A stretch of 22,355 nt of DNA from JAWOJF01 sp046481785 (GTDB lineage: Bacteria > Bacteroidota > Ignavibacteria > Ignavibacteriales > Ignavibacteriaceae): NCBI GenBank assembly GCA_046481785.1, contig JAWOJF010000156.1:1-22355 (forward strand), written 5' to 3'. The position numbers and the translations under genes are program-made. Below, piece after piece: positions 6,405 through 15,126 of the stretch (position 1 is its first letter; every line of letters begins with the position of its first letter). Under the pieces are notes generated by a model. That model did no database searches, had not been told where the DNA came from, and worked only from the letters and a program-made list of their open reading frames with translations.

Positions 6405-9400
6405 TTATACTGCTTCAATAACAGGAATAAGTACTGAAAAGGTAGTCCCTTTATTCAGTATGCTTTCAATAGATAATTTACCGCCATGCAAATCAACAGC
6501 TTTTTTAACAATAGAAAGGCCTAACCCTGTACCTTTTATATTACCCGTATTCTTCCCACGGTGAAAAGGTTCAAAAAGGTGCTTAATATCATCCTCTGAA
6601 ATCCCTATACCATTATCGGATACATCGAACCTTATATTTAATCCGGATCCGGTAATTTTAAATTTTATATCGCCCCCTGCTGGTGAATATTTAATGGCAT
6701 TTGACAAAAGATTAGAGAGTATTTGTGTTAATAACTTCTTGTCAATCAGGTATATTTCAGATTCCAGCTCATAAACCATATTAATAAGATGATTTTCAGC
6801 AGCTATTGTTCTGGCATCATCAACAACTTCCTTTACAAGTTCGGCAAGATTACCTTCAGAAGGATTAAATGTTAGTTTTCCTGTTTCCGCTTTATTAATA
6901 AGAAGTACGTCATCTATCAGCTCAGTCATATAACTAACTGCATTCTGAATTTTAGCAATATGCCCCTTAAATTTTTCTTCGCTCCAGGTAGGCCCCAGAA
7001 TTTCCAGTAAATCAGCAGAAGCAAGTATTGTTGTTAGCGGAGTTCTGAACTCATGTGAAGCCGAGGAAATAAACCTGGATTTCAGCTCACTAAGGTCCTT
7101 TTCCTTCTCGAGAGATTTTTTAATTTCCCTCTGCATATTTTTTTGCGGAGTAATATCAAGCATTACCCCAACGGTTCCGTCAGCAGTCCCGTCTTTCTTA
7201 TAATAGGCAGCCTGGTATACTATTACTTCATGCAGAGCACCTTCTTTATCCACTGCATTTATTTCAAAATACTCTTCGCTGCTGCCGGATAAAATTTTAT
7301 TATCCTTTTCTTCATATACCAGTGCTATTTCGCGGGAAAAAATATCAAACACAGATTTGCCGATAAGCTGATGGCGTTTAACGCCAAAAAAGTTTTCAAA
7401 AGACTGGTTACAATCAACATAGATTTTGTTCATATCTCTGATGAAAACAGGTAGCGGGATGGTGTTAATAAGTGTCTTAAAGAACTCGATCTGGTTTTGA
7501 ATTTTATCATCCGCTTCAGTCAGTTTTTTTACTTCATAGAACAACCGGTGGTTAAGTTCCTTAAGCCTGTCAGTTCTTTCTGAAACCAGCTTCTCAAGGT
7601 GATTCCTGTAATCCTCAAGTTCCTTTTCAGCCATTTTTCTGTCAGTTATATCCTCACCTGAAAACAATACACCCAAAACCCCGCCGTCTTCTTCATAAAT
7701 AGCGGTATTATGAAAAGCAATTATTCTTTCTTTACCTTCCTTTGTTATAACAGAACTTTCATAATACTCATATAAAGCATTGTCACTGAACATAATCTGG
7801 CAAAGCACATCAGTAAGTTCCTCATGCAATTCTTCTTTAAAACATAATTCAATCCAGTTCTTACCAATAATTTCTTCCTCTTTATAACCAAGAACCTGGC
7901 AGCCGGTTTTATTAATTAGTATTACATTTCCATTAATATCCAGTGCACACATTAAAACTGCGGAAATATCAAGATATCTTTGAGCAGTATCTCTTTGTTT
8001 TATAATTTCCTTCTCAACCTCTATACGCCTGGTAATGTCATTAATAATAGAGATAACAACAACCCTCTCATTTAAAACCATTCTATATGTTGATATTTCA
8101 ACACTAATATTGCTTCCATCTTTTTTCTTATGAACCTGGTATGTCTTATCTGTCCCATTCTCACCGTTTAAGAAAAGATAATTTCTATGTATAGAGTCAT
8201 TACAATCTGCACATACAATGGCCCCGGCTTTCATCCTGAGAAATTCTGCTTCAGAATAACCATAATGTGAAACTGCCGCCCTATTAACAGCAAGTACCGA
8301 ACTATCATCAAAATCATAGGCAATAACCGGAAGGGGATTATTTTCAAATAATACTCTGTACCGCTCCTCAGATTCTTTAACCTTTTCATTGGCTAATATT
8401 TCACTGGTTATATCTCTGGCAATACCTACTAATGCAAGAGTATTCCCCTGGTTATCATAAACCCGGGAAGTATTAAGTGAAATAAGAAATTCGTTGCCGT
8501 TTTTCTTTTTATTAAACAGCACACCTGACCAGTTGCCTTCTCTTGTAGAGGTTAAAATATTTGCGGTAGTATCGGGCGGATTCTTTTCAGAAGCAACAAT
8601 AAATGGGGTTTTTCCCAGAACTTCTTCTTCCGTATAGCCGTATGTATCTAAAAAAGCTTTATTAATAAATATAAATCTGTTATCAACATCTGTAAGTGAA
8701 ATTATTTCGGATGTACTTTCAATAGCGCTTGCGAGAAGTCGTATATTTTTTTCCGCTTCAACTTTTTCTGTCATATCCCTGTTTATTGATAAAATTGCTT
8801 TCCGGCCCTTATACTCAGTAATAGAGGCATTTACATCAAAGAATAACTTCTTCCCGTCTTTTCTGTATTGTGTAGTTTCAAAATTTATCAAACTGCCGGC
8901 ATTCAAAGTTTCGGATACTTTTGACTCACCTCTTTCTACATCCAAAGACAACTTTTTCAAAGACAAGCCTATAAATTCAGAACGGTCATATCCGTAAACC
9001 TCGCAGGCTTTATCATTTGCCTCAAGTATAGTTTCATCATCGGGGTTAAAAACCAGAATAGGCTCGTGTGCACTGAGAAATAACTGGCGGTAATCCCGTT
9101 CGGATTGAGTTAGCTTTAGTTCTGCTTCTTTACGGTCAGAAATATCCCGGATAATATATGTATAATAAATATTTCCGCTGCTTATCCACTCGGCCAGCGA
9201 CACTTCAACCTTGAAAACCGAACCGTCTTTTCTTAACCCGTTTCTTTCAAAAGTTTTATTCGGTACAAACTCATTTTGTAAAAGATCTTTTGAATTAAGC
9301 TGGTTAAAAAACTCTCCCCTTTCACCTTCGGGCATAAGCATTTCTAAAGATTTCCCGATAACTTCTTTTTCTTCATACCCGAATATTCTTTGTGCAGCCA

Positions 9401-10364
9401 TGTTCCAATGCATAATAGAAAAACTGCTGTCGGTACTTATTATGGCATCATAAGCTGTTTGTGTAATTAAACGTAATCTCTCTTCATTCTCCTTTAAGCT
9501 AATCTCAATCTGTTTTCTCTCAGTAATATCTCTGGCTATTACGCTAAAACCTGTAATTTTATCATTGGCATACATCAAAGTAGCATTCTGTCCATACCAT
9601 TTAAGAGTGCCGTCTTTAGACCTGAAAGGGAATTCAAGATATGTACTGCCGTCTTTTTTTATATATTGTTTTAAATAGAAACGCTTTACCTTGTCTTTAT
9701 AACCGGGGAGTATAAGGTCAGTATATTTATATGAATATAATTCTTCTTTACTATAGCCGGTATTAATAAGCCCCATCTTATTCATATAGTTAAAGTAACC
9801 CTCAATATCCATTATGTATATTATATCTGCTGCATTCTCTGCTATTTCGCGGTAAATTTTTTCAGGAACATTTAAATGATGATTAATTATTGTATTATCA
9901 TTCTCCTGCACGCCTTTGTTTAAATTTTCCCGTATAACACCCTGAATTTCAAACAACTTCTCTTCAGCTTTTTTTCTTTCGGTTTTTTCAATTTGAAGCT
10001 GCTCAAGCTGTAGTTTTGATTTTCTGTGCAGACCGCTCATATAGCCGGCGGCGGCGGCTATAAAAATACTGCCGATTGCTCCCGGAACAGTTCCCGCAAT
10101 TATATCTGCTTTGTTTACCCCCCCTATGTTCAGGAAAAAAATATTAATTGGTATAATTATAAGAGCTGTAAGTATGCCGGTTCTTAAACTGAACAGCATA
10201 GATATGGTAATAATAGGGATTAATGATAGTGCGGTAACCCCCTGGGCTGCAAAAGGAATAAGCAGAAAAAACAATAATGAGTAAATAAAAAAGGAAAGCA
10301 ATGCAATGGTTAATCTTTGCGCATTCTCCCTTATTTGCTCAAATAATAAAGATATAATTTTCAA
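6405..10364 (-). CDS. membrane-bound seven-PAS sensor histidine kinase
   Basis: The 1319-residue kinase begins with about four hydrophobic helices (roughly 18-38, 43-61, 63-80, 88-110), with no large extracytoplasmic loop. A coiled linker and seven consecutive PAS/PAC units follow at about 168-285, 288-413, 418-537, 540-657, 663-782, 788-912 and 955-1075; most end in the D(I/M)T or DIS PAC signature. HisKA has SHEFRTP with H1104, and HATPase_c has N1222, a D1250 G1 box and GTGLGLSIVK. There is no receiver or HPt domain. PAS5 contains a CxxC pair (C718, C721), possibly redox or metal related. The start is TTG: an in-frame TAA lies just upstream, no ATG is available nearby, and no Shine-Dalgarno is evident. 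The partner is most likely the REC-LytTR protein encoded 32 bp downstream. The signal is unknown; energy or redox state is typical for PAS-rich kinases. Confidence 0.93.
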   Translation of the reverse strand: MKIISLLFEQIRENAQRLTIALLSFFIYSLLFFLLIPFAAQGVTALSLIPIITISMLFSLRTGILTALIIIPINIFFLNIGGVNKADIIAGTVPGAIGSIFIAAAAGYMSGLHRKSKLQLEQLQIEKTERKKAEEKLFEIQGVIRENLNKGVQENDNTIINHHLNVPEKIYREIAENAADIIYIMDIEGYFNYMNKMGLINTGYSKEELYSYKYTDLILPGYKDKVKRFYLKQYIKKDGSTYLEFPFRSKDGTLKWYGQNATLMYANDKITGFSVIARDITERKQIEISLKENEERLRLITQTAYDAIISTDSSFSIMHWNMAAQRIFGYEEKEVIGKSLEMLMPEGERGEFFNQLNSKDLLQNEFVPNKTFERNGLRKDGSVFKVEVSLAEWISSGNIYYTYIIRDISDRKEAELKLTQSERDYRQLFLSAHEPILVFNPDDETILEANDKACEVYGYDRSEFIGLSLKKLSLDVERGESKVSETLNAGSLINFETTQYRKDGKKLFFDVNASITEYKGRKAILSINRDMTEKVEAEKNIRLLASAIESTSEIISLTDVDNRFIFINKAFLDTYGYTEEEVLGKTPFIVASEKNPPDTTANILTSTREGNWSGVLFNKKKNGNEFLISLNTSRVYDNQGNTLALVGIARDITSEILANEKVKESEERYRVLFENNPLPVIAYDFDDSSVLAVNRAAVSHYGYSEAEFLRMKAGAIVCADCNDSIHRNYLFLNGENGTDKTYQVHKKKDGSNISVEISTYRMVLNERVVVISIINDITRRIEVEKEIIKQRDTAQRYLDISAVLMCALDINGNVILINKTGCQVLGYKEEEIIGKNWIELCFKEELHEELTDVLCQIMFSDNALYEYYESSVITKEGKERIIAFHNTAIYEEDGGVLGVLFSGEDITDRKMAEKELEDYRNHLEKLVSERTDRLKELNHRLFYEVKKLTEADDKIQNQIEFFKTLINTIPLPVFIRDMNKIYVDCNQSFENFFGVKRHQLIGKSVFDIFSREIALVYEEKDNKILSGSSEEYFEINAVDKEGALHEVIVYQAAYYKKDGTADGTVGVMLDITPQKNMQREIKKSLEKEKDLSELKSRFISSASHEFRTPLTTILASADLLEILGPTWSEEKFKGHIAKIQNAVSYMTELIDDVLLINKAETGKLTFNPSEGNLAELVKEVVDDARTIAAENHLINMVYELESEIYLIDKKLLTQILSNLLSNAIKYSPAGGDIKFKITGSGLNIRFDVSDNGIGISEDDIKHLFEPFHRGKNTGNIKGTGLGLSIVKKAVDLHGGKLSIESILNKGTTFSVLIPVIEAV

Positions 10365-10595
10365 GGTATTATAAACATACTCACGTTAAATTATTATCGA
10401 AAAAAAAGAGGTATAAGTTGAGAGAAAGTGTTAATTTAGTGTTAAGTAACATATCAAATTGAGATTATTACTATATAATATGACAAAATGATAGAATTTA
10501 GAGCTTAAAGGGCATTATAGTTGCCAATAACAATTATTTCTTGTTGAAATTTAATCGCAGATATCAACCGGTTACTTATTCGCTAATAAAAAGGG
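10365..10595. other. divergent promoter region between two kinase operons
   Basis: This 231-bp AT-rich gap separates the minus-strand seven-PAS kinase operon from the plus-strand kinase trio. On the minus strand TATAAT lies only 4 nt before the TTG start, which would give a leaderless message if used. On the plus strand TATAAT at 10474-10479 is a possible -10 for the trio. Neither has a clear -35. No copy of the TGCAGTAAAC motif is seen, so the seven-PAS kinase does not look autoregulated by its LytTR partner. Confidence 0.35.
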
Positions 10596-12221
10596 ATGTT
10601 TCCCTCCTTACAAAAAACAATATTCTCATATTTGGAAATGGTTTATAACGATTCTGAAAATGCTGCCAACCCAACCTTTTTGCCGGTGAACCGGAAAAAG
10701 GAGCCTGCAGATTTATGTAACACAAACTTTCCTGGATTGAATGAAAGCCAGGAGAAACTAAAAATATTCAATGAATGTTTTTTTAAGCTTGGAAGCAGGC
10801 TAAACTACGTTTCCTGTGAAAAAGAAGCCGCTAAAATAATTGCAGATATTTCAGCCGAGATTTTTTATTGGGAAACTTTTTGTTTATATACTTTTAATAT
10901 TCAATCGGGTAACTTTTTTAAAATTATTGAAATTAACAGAGCCGATGATATAAACGGACATAACGGGGCCCATGAAACAGAGTTCTCATTGTTTGATATT
11001 CTGGATTCCGGTAAAAAAATCTTCGTTAATTCTAAAGGGGAAATAAGCTATCAGGCAGGTGCAAAGCTTTTTTCCGGGATGGTAATACCAATGAAAATGG
11101 CCGGCAAATCTGTGGGTATAATTACTGTATCTGCTTCTGAGGATATTTACTCGGGCAGTGAAGCCGGATTTCTTGAAATTCTTAGTGATTATTTTTGCGG
11201 AACTTCTGAAAGAATCTGTCTCAAGCAGCAGTTGGATGCGCTGGAAACCCAGTATCATGAAATTTTTGAATATGCAACAATAGGTGTTTTTCAGTCAAAA
11301 GAAGACGGAACAATAATAAAAGCAAATCCTGCTTTTGCTTCCATGCTGGGTTACAGCACTGCTGATGATGTGCTTTTATTAAATATGGAAAATGATATTT
11401 ACTATGATAAAAATGAGCTGGGAAGAATTTTATCCAGGCACAAAAATGAGGGATACAGCTTTATTGATGAAATAAAGTGGAAGAAGAAAGATCACTCTTC
11501 AATTTGGGTACGGATTACATTATATTCATTAACCGATAAGCAGGGATATGAATATTTTGAAGGTTTTGTTACTCCTATTACCGAAACAAAAATTGTAAAA
11601 GAAAAGATTAATAATTCTCAGAAAGAAAAAGAGGTTTTATTAAAAGAACTGCATCACCGTGTAAAAAATAATTTGCAGGTTATATCCAGTTTGTTAAATC
11701 TTCAGTCTTCATTTATAAATAAAAAAAACACAGAAGAGCTTTTTAAAGAAAGTAAAAACAGGATAAAATCAATCTCTCTTATACACGAACTGCTTTATCA
11801 ATCAAAAGATTTTGCACTGGTAGATTTCAGGGCATATACTGAAAATTTTATACACCATATTGCTGCATCATATGATGTAAACCCGGGAAAAATTATATTC
11901 AGGATACTAATAAATAATGTTTTTTTAAGTATGGATGCGGCAATACCATGCGGACTTATATTAAATGAAGTGGTTTCTAATTCTATTAAACATGCGTTTA
12001 AAACATCTGAATCAGGCGAGATATGTATTGAAATGAATAAAGAAAATGATAAATTTTTGTTAAAAATTTATGATAATGGAAGCGGAATAAAAGACGAAGA
12101 GATAAAAAAAGAAGGTTTAGGGATTGTTATTATCCGTTCACTCGTTCAACAACTAAGCGGCAGTCTAAATTTTAAATCAGAAAAAGGGACCATGTTCACT
12201 ATCAGTTTTAAGGAAGATTAA
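10596..12221 (+). CDS. GAF-PAS histidine kinase of the HisKA_2 type
   Basis: This is a soluble kinase of 541 residues. After a poorly conserved N terminus there is a GAF-like domain (about 56-205), a PAS domain (about 218-335), a HisKA_2 dimerisation/phosphoacceptor region with ELHHRVKNNLQ (351-361, H354 the likely acceptor) and an HATPase domain with N457, the DNGSGI box and GLGIVIIRSL. HisKA_2 kinases form a subclass distinct from the HisKA kinases around it. The start is uncertain: the ATG at 10596 follows AAAAAGGG with almost no spacing, an in-frame stop lies at 10587, and ATG 10638 is an alternative. Its stop overlaps the start of the next gene by one base (TAATG), so the REC-bearing downstream protein is the most likely first phosphate acceptor. 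Confidence 0.9.
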   Translation: MFPSLQKTIFSYLEMVYNDSENAANPTFLPVNRKKEPADLCNTNFPGLNESQEKLKIFNECFFKLGSRLNYVSCEKEAAKIIADISAEIFYWETFCLYTFNIQSGNFFKIIEINRADDINGHNGAHETEFSLFDILDSGKKIFVNSKGEISYQAGAKLFSGMVIPMKMAGKSVGIITVSASEDIYSGSEAGFLEILSDYFCGTSERICLKQQLDALETQYHEIFEYATIGVFQSKEDGTIIKANPAFASMLGYSTADDVLLLNMENDIYYDKNELGRILSRHKNEGYSFIDEIKWKKKDHSSIWVRITLYSLTDKQGYEYFEGFVTPITETKIVKEKINNSQKEKEVLLKELHHRVKNNLQVISSLLNLQSSFINKKNTEELFKESKNRIKSISLIHELLYQSKDFALVDFRAYTENFIHHIAASYDVNPGKIIFRILINNVFLSMDAAIPCGLILNEVVSNSIKHAFKTSESGEICIEMNKENDKFLLKIYDNGSGIKDEEIKKEGLGIVIIRSLVQQLSGSLNFKSEKGTMFTISFKED

Positions 12222-14107
12222 TGAAAGCGTCAATCAGAATTCTGGTTGTAGAGGATAGTACCCTTATTTCCCTTGATATTCAAAGGGCATTAAAATTCCT
12301 CGGTTATAATGTTGCAGGTACTGCATCTACCGGAGATGATGCAATTAAGGCGGTAGAGGAGCTTAAGCCTGATCTTATATTAATGGATATAAGATTAAAG
12401 GGGGAAATGGATGGTATTGAAGCTACGCGAACCATTAAAACCAAATATGATGTTCCTGTAGTTTACCTTACAGCTTATGCAGATGAACAAACCCTTGAAA
12501 GAGCTAAACTTACCGAACCGCTTGGTTACCTGCTTAAACCTTTTGAAGAAAGGGAATTGAATTCTGTACTTCAAATGGCATTATATAAACACAGCCTGGA
12601 CAGGAAACTTAAGGAAAACGAAAAATGGCTCTCTACTACAATGAAAAGCATTGGGGATGGAGTTATTGCAACTGATAACGCAGGTAAAATCAAATTTATG
12701 AATCCTGTTGCTGAAGAATTAACCGGGTATAAACAAGAAGAAGCCGAGGGGAAAAAATTAACCGAGGTATTTGTTATAAGTAATGAAGATTCAAAAATAC
12801 CCGTGGAAAACCCGGTAAATAAAGTTTTAATGCATGGCAAAACAGTAGGCCTTGCAAACCACACGATATTAACCGATAAAAGCGGGAAAGTCCGGTTTAT
12901 AAATGATACTGCATCACCAATACTAGATGAAGAAGGAGAGATAACCGGGGTTGTACTGGTATTTCAGGATGTAACAACAAAAAAGATAGCTGAAATTGCC
13001 TTACGCGAACAGGAAGAAAGTTACCGCTCGCTTGTTGAGTCATCAATTGATGCAATTTATGTTTTAAAAGGGAAGCGCTTACTTTTAGTTAATAAAGCAT
13101 GGGAAGAGCTGTTTGGGATATCAAAGGAAGAAGCTACATCAGATAATTTTGATATAATGGAAATTGTAGCTGAAGAAAGTATGAATTTTATTCTGGAGAA
13201 GTTTAACAAGAATAGTCCGGCAGCAGAATCTTCCCGTTACGAAATGAAAGCTGTATCCAGGAATGGAAATACCATAGATCTTGAAGTTAGTGTGTCCCGT
13301 ATCTGGTGGAAAGGTGAATATGCTTACCAGGGTGTTTACAGGGATATTACACTAAGGAAAATGGAAGAGGAGCGGCTTAAATACGCAATTGAGCTTGCTG
13401 AACGATCTAACCGGCTGAAGAATGAGTTCCTTGCGCATATGTCCCACGAAATAAGGACTCCTCTTAATAATATTCTAACGTTTACATCTCTTCTTAAAGA
13501 AGAACTTGAAGATAAGCTTCCTGCCGAACTTGAATCTACCTTTTCAATTATAAGCAACAGCGCACAAAGACTTATACGCACTATTGAATCTCTTTTAAAT
13601 CTATCAAGGCTTCAAACCGGCAATTATGATGCTAAGTATGAGGCAATAGATCTTCACAGGGATGTGCTTGAAGATTTGACTCTTGAATTCTATTTGCGGG
13701 CAAGTGAGAAAAAAATTGAAATTATATACCAGAATAATTCCGAAAACAGTTTTGTATCAGGCGACAGCTATTCAATCACCCAGATATTTGTTAATCTTAT
13801 TGATAATGCGATAAAATATACGCCGTCCGGATCAGTAATAATCCGGCTGTATAATGAAGACAATAGCGTTATTGTTGAAATTGAAGACAGCGGCATCGGA
13901 ATATCTGATGAGTTTCTGCCGAATTTATTCAGCCCCTTTACACAGGAGGATTCGGGGAATACACGGCCATATGAGGGTACCGGCCTGGGGCTGGCGCTTG
14001 TTAAAAATTATGTTGATATAAATAATGGTTCCATTGGTGTTGAAAGTAAAAAAGGTTCGGGAACAAAATTCAGAATTGTATTCACTTCTTTATCGGAACA
14101 GGTATGA
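12221..14107 (+). CDS. REC-PAS-PAS histidine kinase fusion
   Basis: The 628-residue protein has an N-terminal receiver (5-120; E11/D12, phosphoacceptor D56, T84, K106) of the type often paired with HisKA_2 kinases. Two PAS domains follow (about 135-255 and 262-380). HisKA has MSHEIRTP (H409) and HATPase_c has N529, DSGIGI and GTGLGLALVK. There is no membrane segment. I infer a relay in which the upstream HisKA_2 kinase phosphorylates D56 and thereby tunes the attached kinase. The start codon overlaps the previous stop by one base and its own stop overlaps the next start by four (ATGA), so all three genes should be made in fixed proportion. Confidence 0.92.
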   Translation: MKASIRILVVEDSTLISLDIQRALKFLGYNVAGTASTGDDAIKAVEELKPDLILMDIRLKGEMDGIEATRTIKTKYDVPVVYLTAYADEQTLERAKLTEPLGYLLKPFEERELNSVLQMALYKHSLDRKLKENEKWLSTTMKSIGDGVIATDNAGKIKFMNPVAEELTGYKQEEAEGKKLTEVFVISNEDSKIPVENPVNKVLMHGKTVGLANHTILTDKSGKVRFINDTASPILDEEGEITGVVLVFQDVTTKKIAEIALREQEESYRSLVESSIDAIYVLKGKRLLLVNKAWEELFGISKEEATSDNFDIMEIVAEESMNFILEKFNKNSPAAESSRYEMKAVSRNGNTIDLEVSVSRIWWKGEYAYQGVYRDITLRKMEEERLKYAIELAERSNRLKNEFLAHMSHEIRTPLNNILTFTSLLKEELEDKLPAELESTFSIISNSAQRLIRTIESLLNLSRLQTGNYDAKYEAIDLHRDVLEDLTLEFYLRASEKKIEIIYQNNSENSFVSGDSYSITQIFVNLIDNAIKYTPSGSVIIRLYNEDNSVIVEIEDSGIGISDEFLPNLFSPFTQEDSGNTRPYEGTGLGLALVKNYVDINNGSIGVESKKGSGTKFRIVFTSLSEQV

Positions 14108-14937
14108 GTGAAGTAATAAATAAAGAAATGTTTCAGCAGCTTCTTGAAGAGCTGGAACTAAAAAATAATATTATTAAAGATAATGCAGAAGAAATTGAAC
14201 AGCTCAATAAAAAAATAATTGAGTTTGAAAACATACTTACTGATAATAACCATAATAAAGCAAAACTTTATTCAATACTATCGCATGATTTAAGAAGTCC
14301 GTTTAACGGACTTTTAGGATTTGCTAACTTTCTTATGGAAGAAGCTGAAAGTCTGAGCCCTGATGAAATTAAAACCTTTACAAGTAATATAAGTTCGTCT
14401 GCAAAGGGTTTGCTTGAGCTGATTGATAAAGTATTTGAATGGATAAAGATGGATATAGGCAACTATGATTATGCCCCATCAAATATTGATCTTAAATATC
14501 TTGTTGACGAAGTTTTTTTTCTTTACCGGAAAAAAGCAGATGAGAAACAAGTTAAGTTAAATAATAACATCCCGGGCAATACTTCCGCATACGGTGACCA
14601 TGAAATGATAAGAAGAGTTGTGGAGCACCTGCTCTCCAATTCAATAAAATTTATTCCTAATAACGGTGAAATAAATGTAACCTCAGAAATATCAGGCGAA
14701 GAGGTTGAACTATCCGTAAGAGATAACGGCATTGGAATGAGTAAAACTGATATGGATAAACTTTTCCGGACAGATAAAAAAATTTCCACAAGAGGAACTG
14801 CTAATGAAAAAGGTCCCGGCCTGGGTTTACTTATCAGCAAAAAGGTAATGGAGATAAACAATGGTAAAATCCGCGCTGAAAGTGAAGAAGGAAAAGGAAG
14901 CACTTTTACTATTACACTGCCAAAACAAAAACAATAA
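14104..14937 (+). CDS. short soluble histidine kinase with N-terminal coiled coil
   Basis: The 277-residue protein begins with a predicted coiled coil (about 5-50, EELELKNNIIKDNAEEIEQL). HisKA with SHDLRSP (H61) and HATPase_c (N179, DNGIGM, GPGLGLLISKK) follow. It lacks any sensor, receiver or membrane domain. The coiled coil could dock on one of the larger kinases, or the protein could act as the output kinase of the trio. It is translationally coupled to the preceding gene by an ATGA overlap and is last in the operon. No response regulator with an output domain follows it, so its target must be encoded elsewhere or be one of the receivers in this window. Confidence 0.88.
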   Translation: MSEVINKEMFQQLLEELELKNNIIKDNAEEIEQLNKKIIEFENILTDNNHNKAKLYSILSHDLRSPFNGLLGFANFLMEEAESLSPDEIKTFTSNISSSAKGLLELIDKVFEWIKMDIGNYDYAPSNIDLKYLVDEVFFLYRKKADEKQVKLNNNIPGNTSAYGDHEMIRRVVEHLLSNSIKFIPNNGEINVTSEISGEEVELSVRDNGIGMSKTDMDKLFRTDKKISTRGTANEKGPGLGLLISKKVMEINNGKIRAESEEGKGSTFTITLPKQKQ

Positions 14938-15126
14938 AAATACAACCCTTAATTTTTTAACTCCTATTCTTAATCTTACCCGGATTAAAATCCGATTATG
15001 AGTAAGAGTACGATTAAGAAGATGATTAAGATTAAGAAGAAGCTAAACCGGGCAGGTTTTCAAACATTGTTTAACAAAATAATTTTTAGCTAAACCGTTT
15101 TAGAAAACTGCAATGTTTTTATAAGA
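14938..15126. repeat. convergent intergenic region with ATTAAG repeats and inverted repeats
   Basis: This gap lies between two convergent genes. It holds a perfect 12-bp inverted repeat, TTCTTAATCTTA at 14967-14978 and its complement at 15027-15038. Between the arms is a small hairpin with CGGAT/ATCCG stems (14981-14985 and 14990-14994). The hexamer ATTAAG occurs three times in 15014-15036, and AGCTAAACCG is directly repeated at 15041-15050 and 15088-15097. The inverted repeats could act as a weak bidirectional terminator; there is no clear GC-rich stem plus U-run. A dispersed intergenic repeat is an alternative. Confidence 0.5.
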
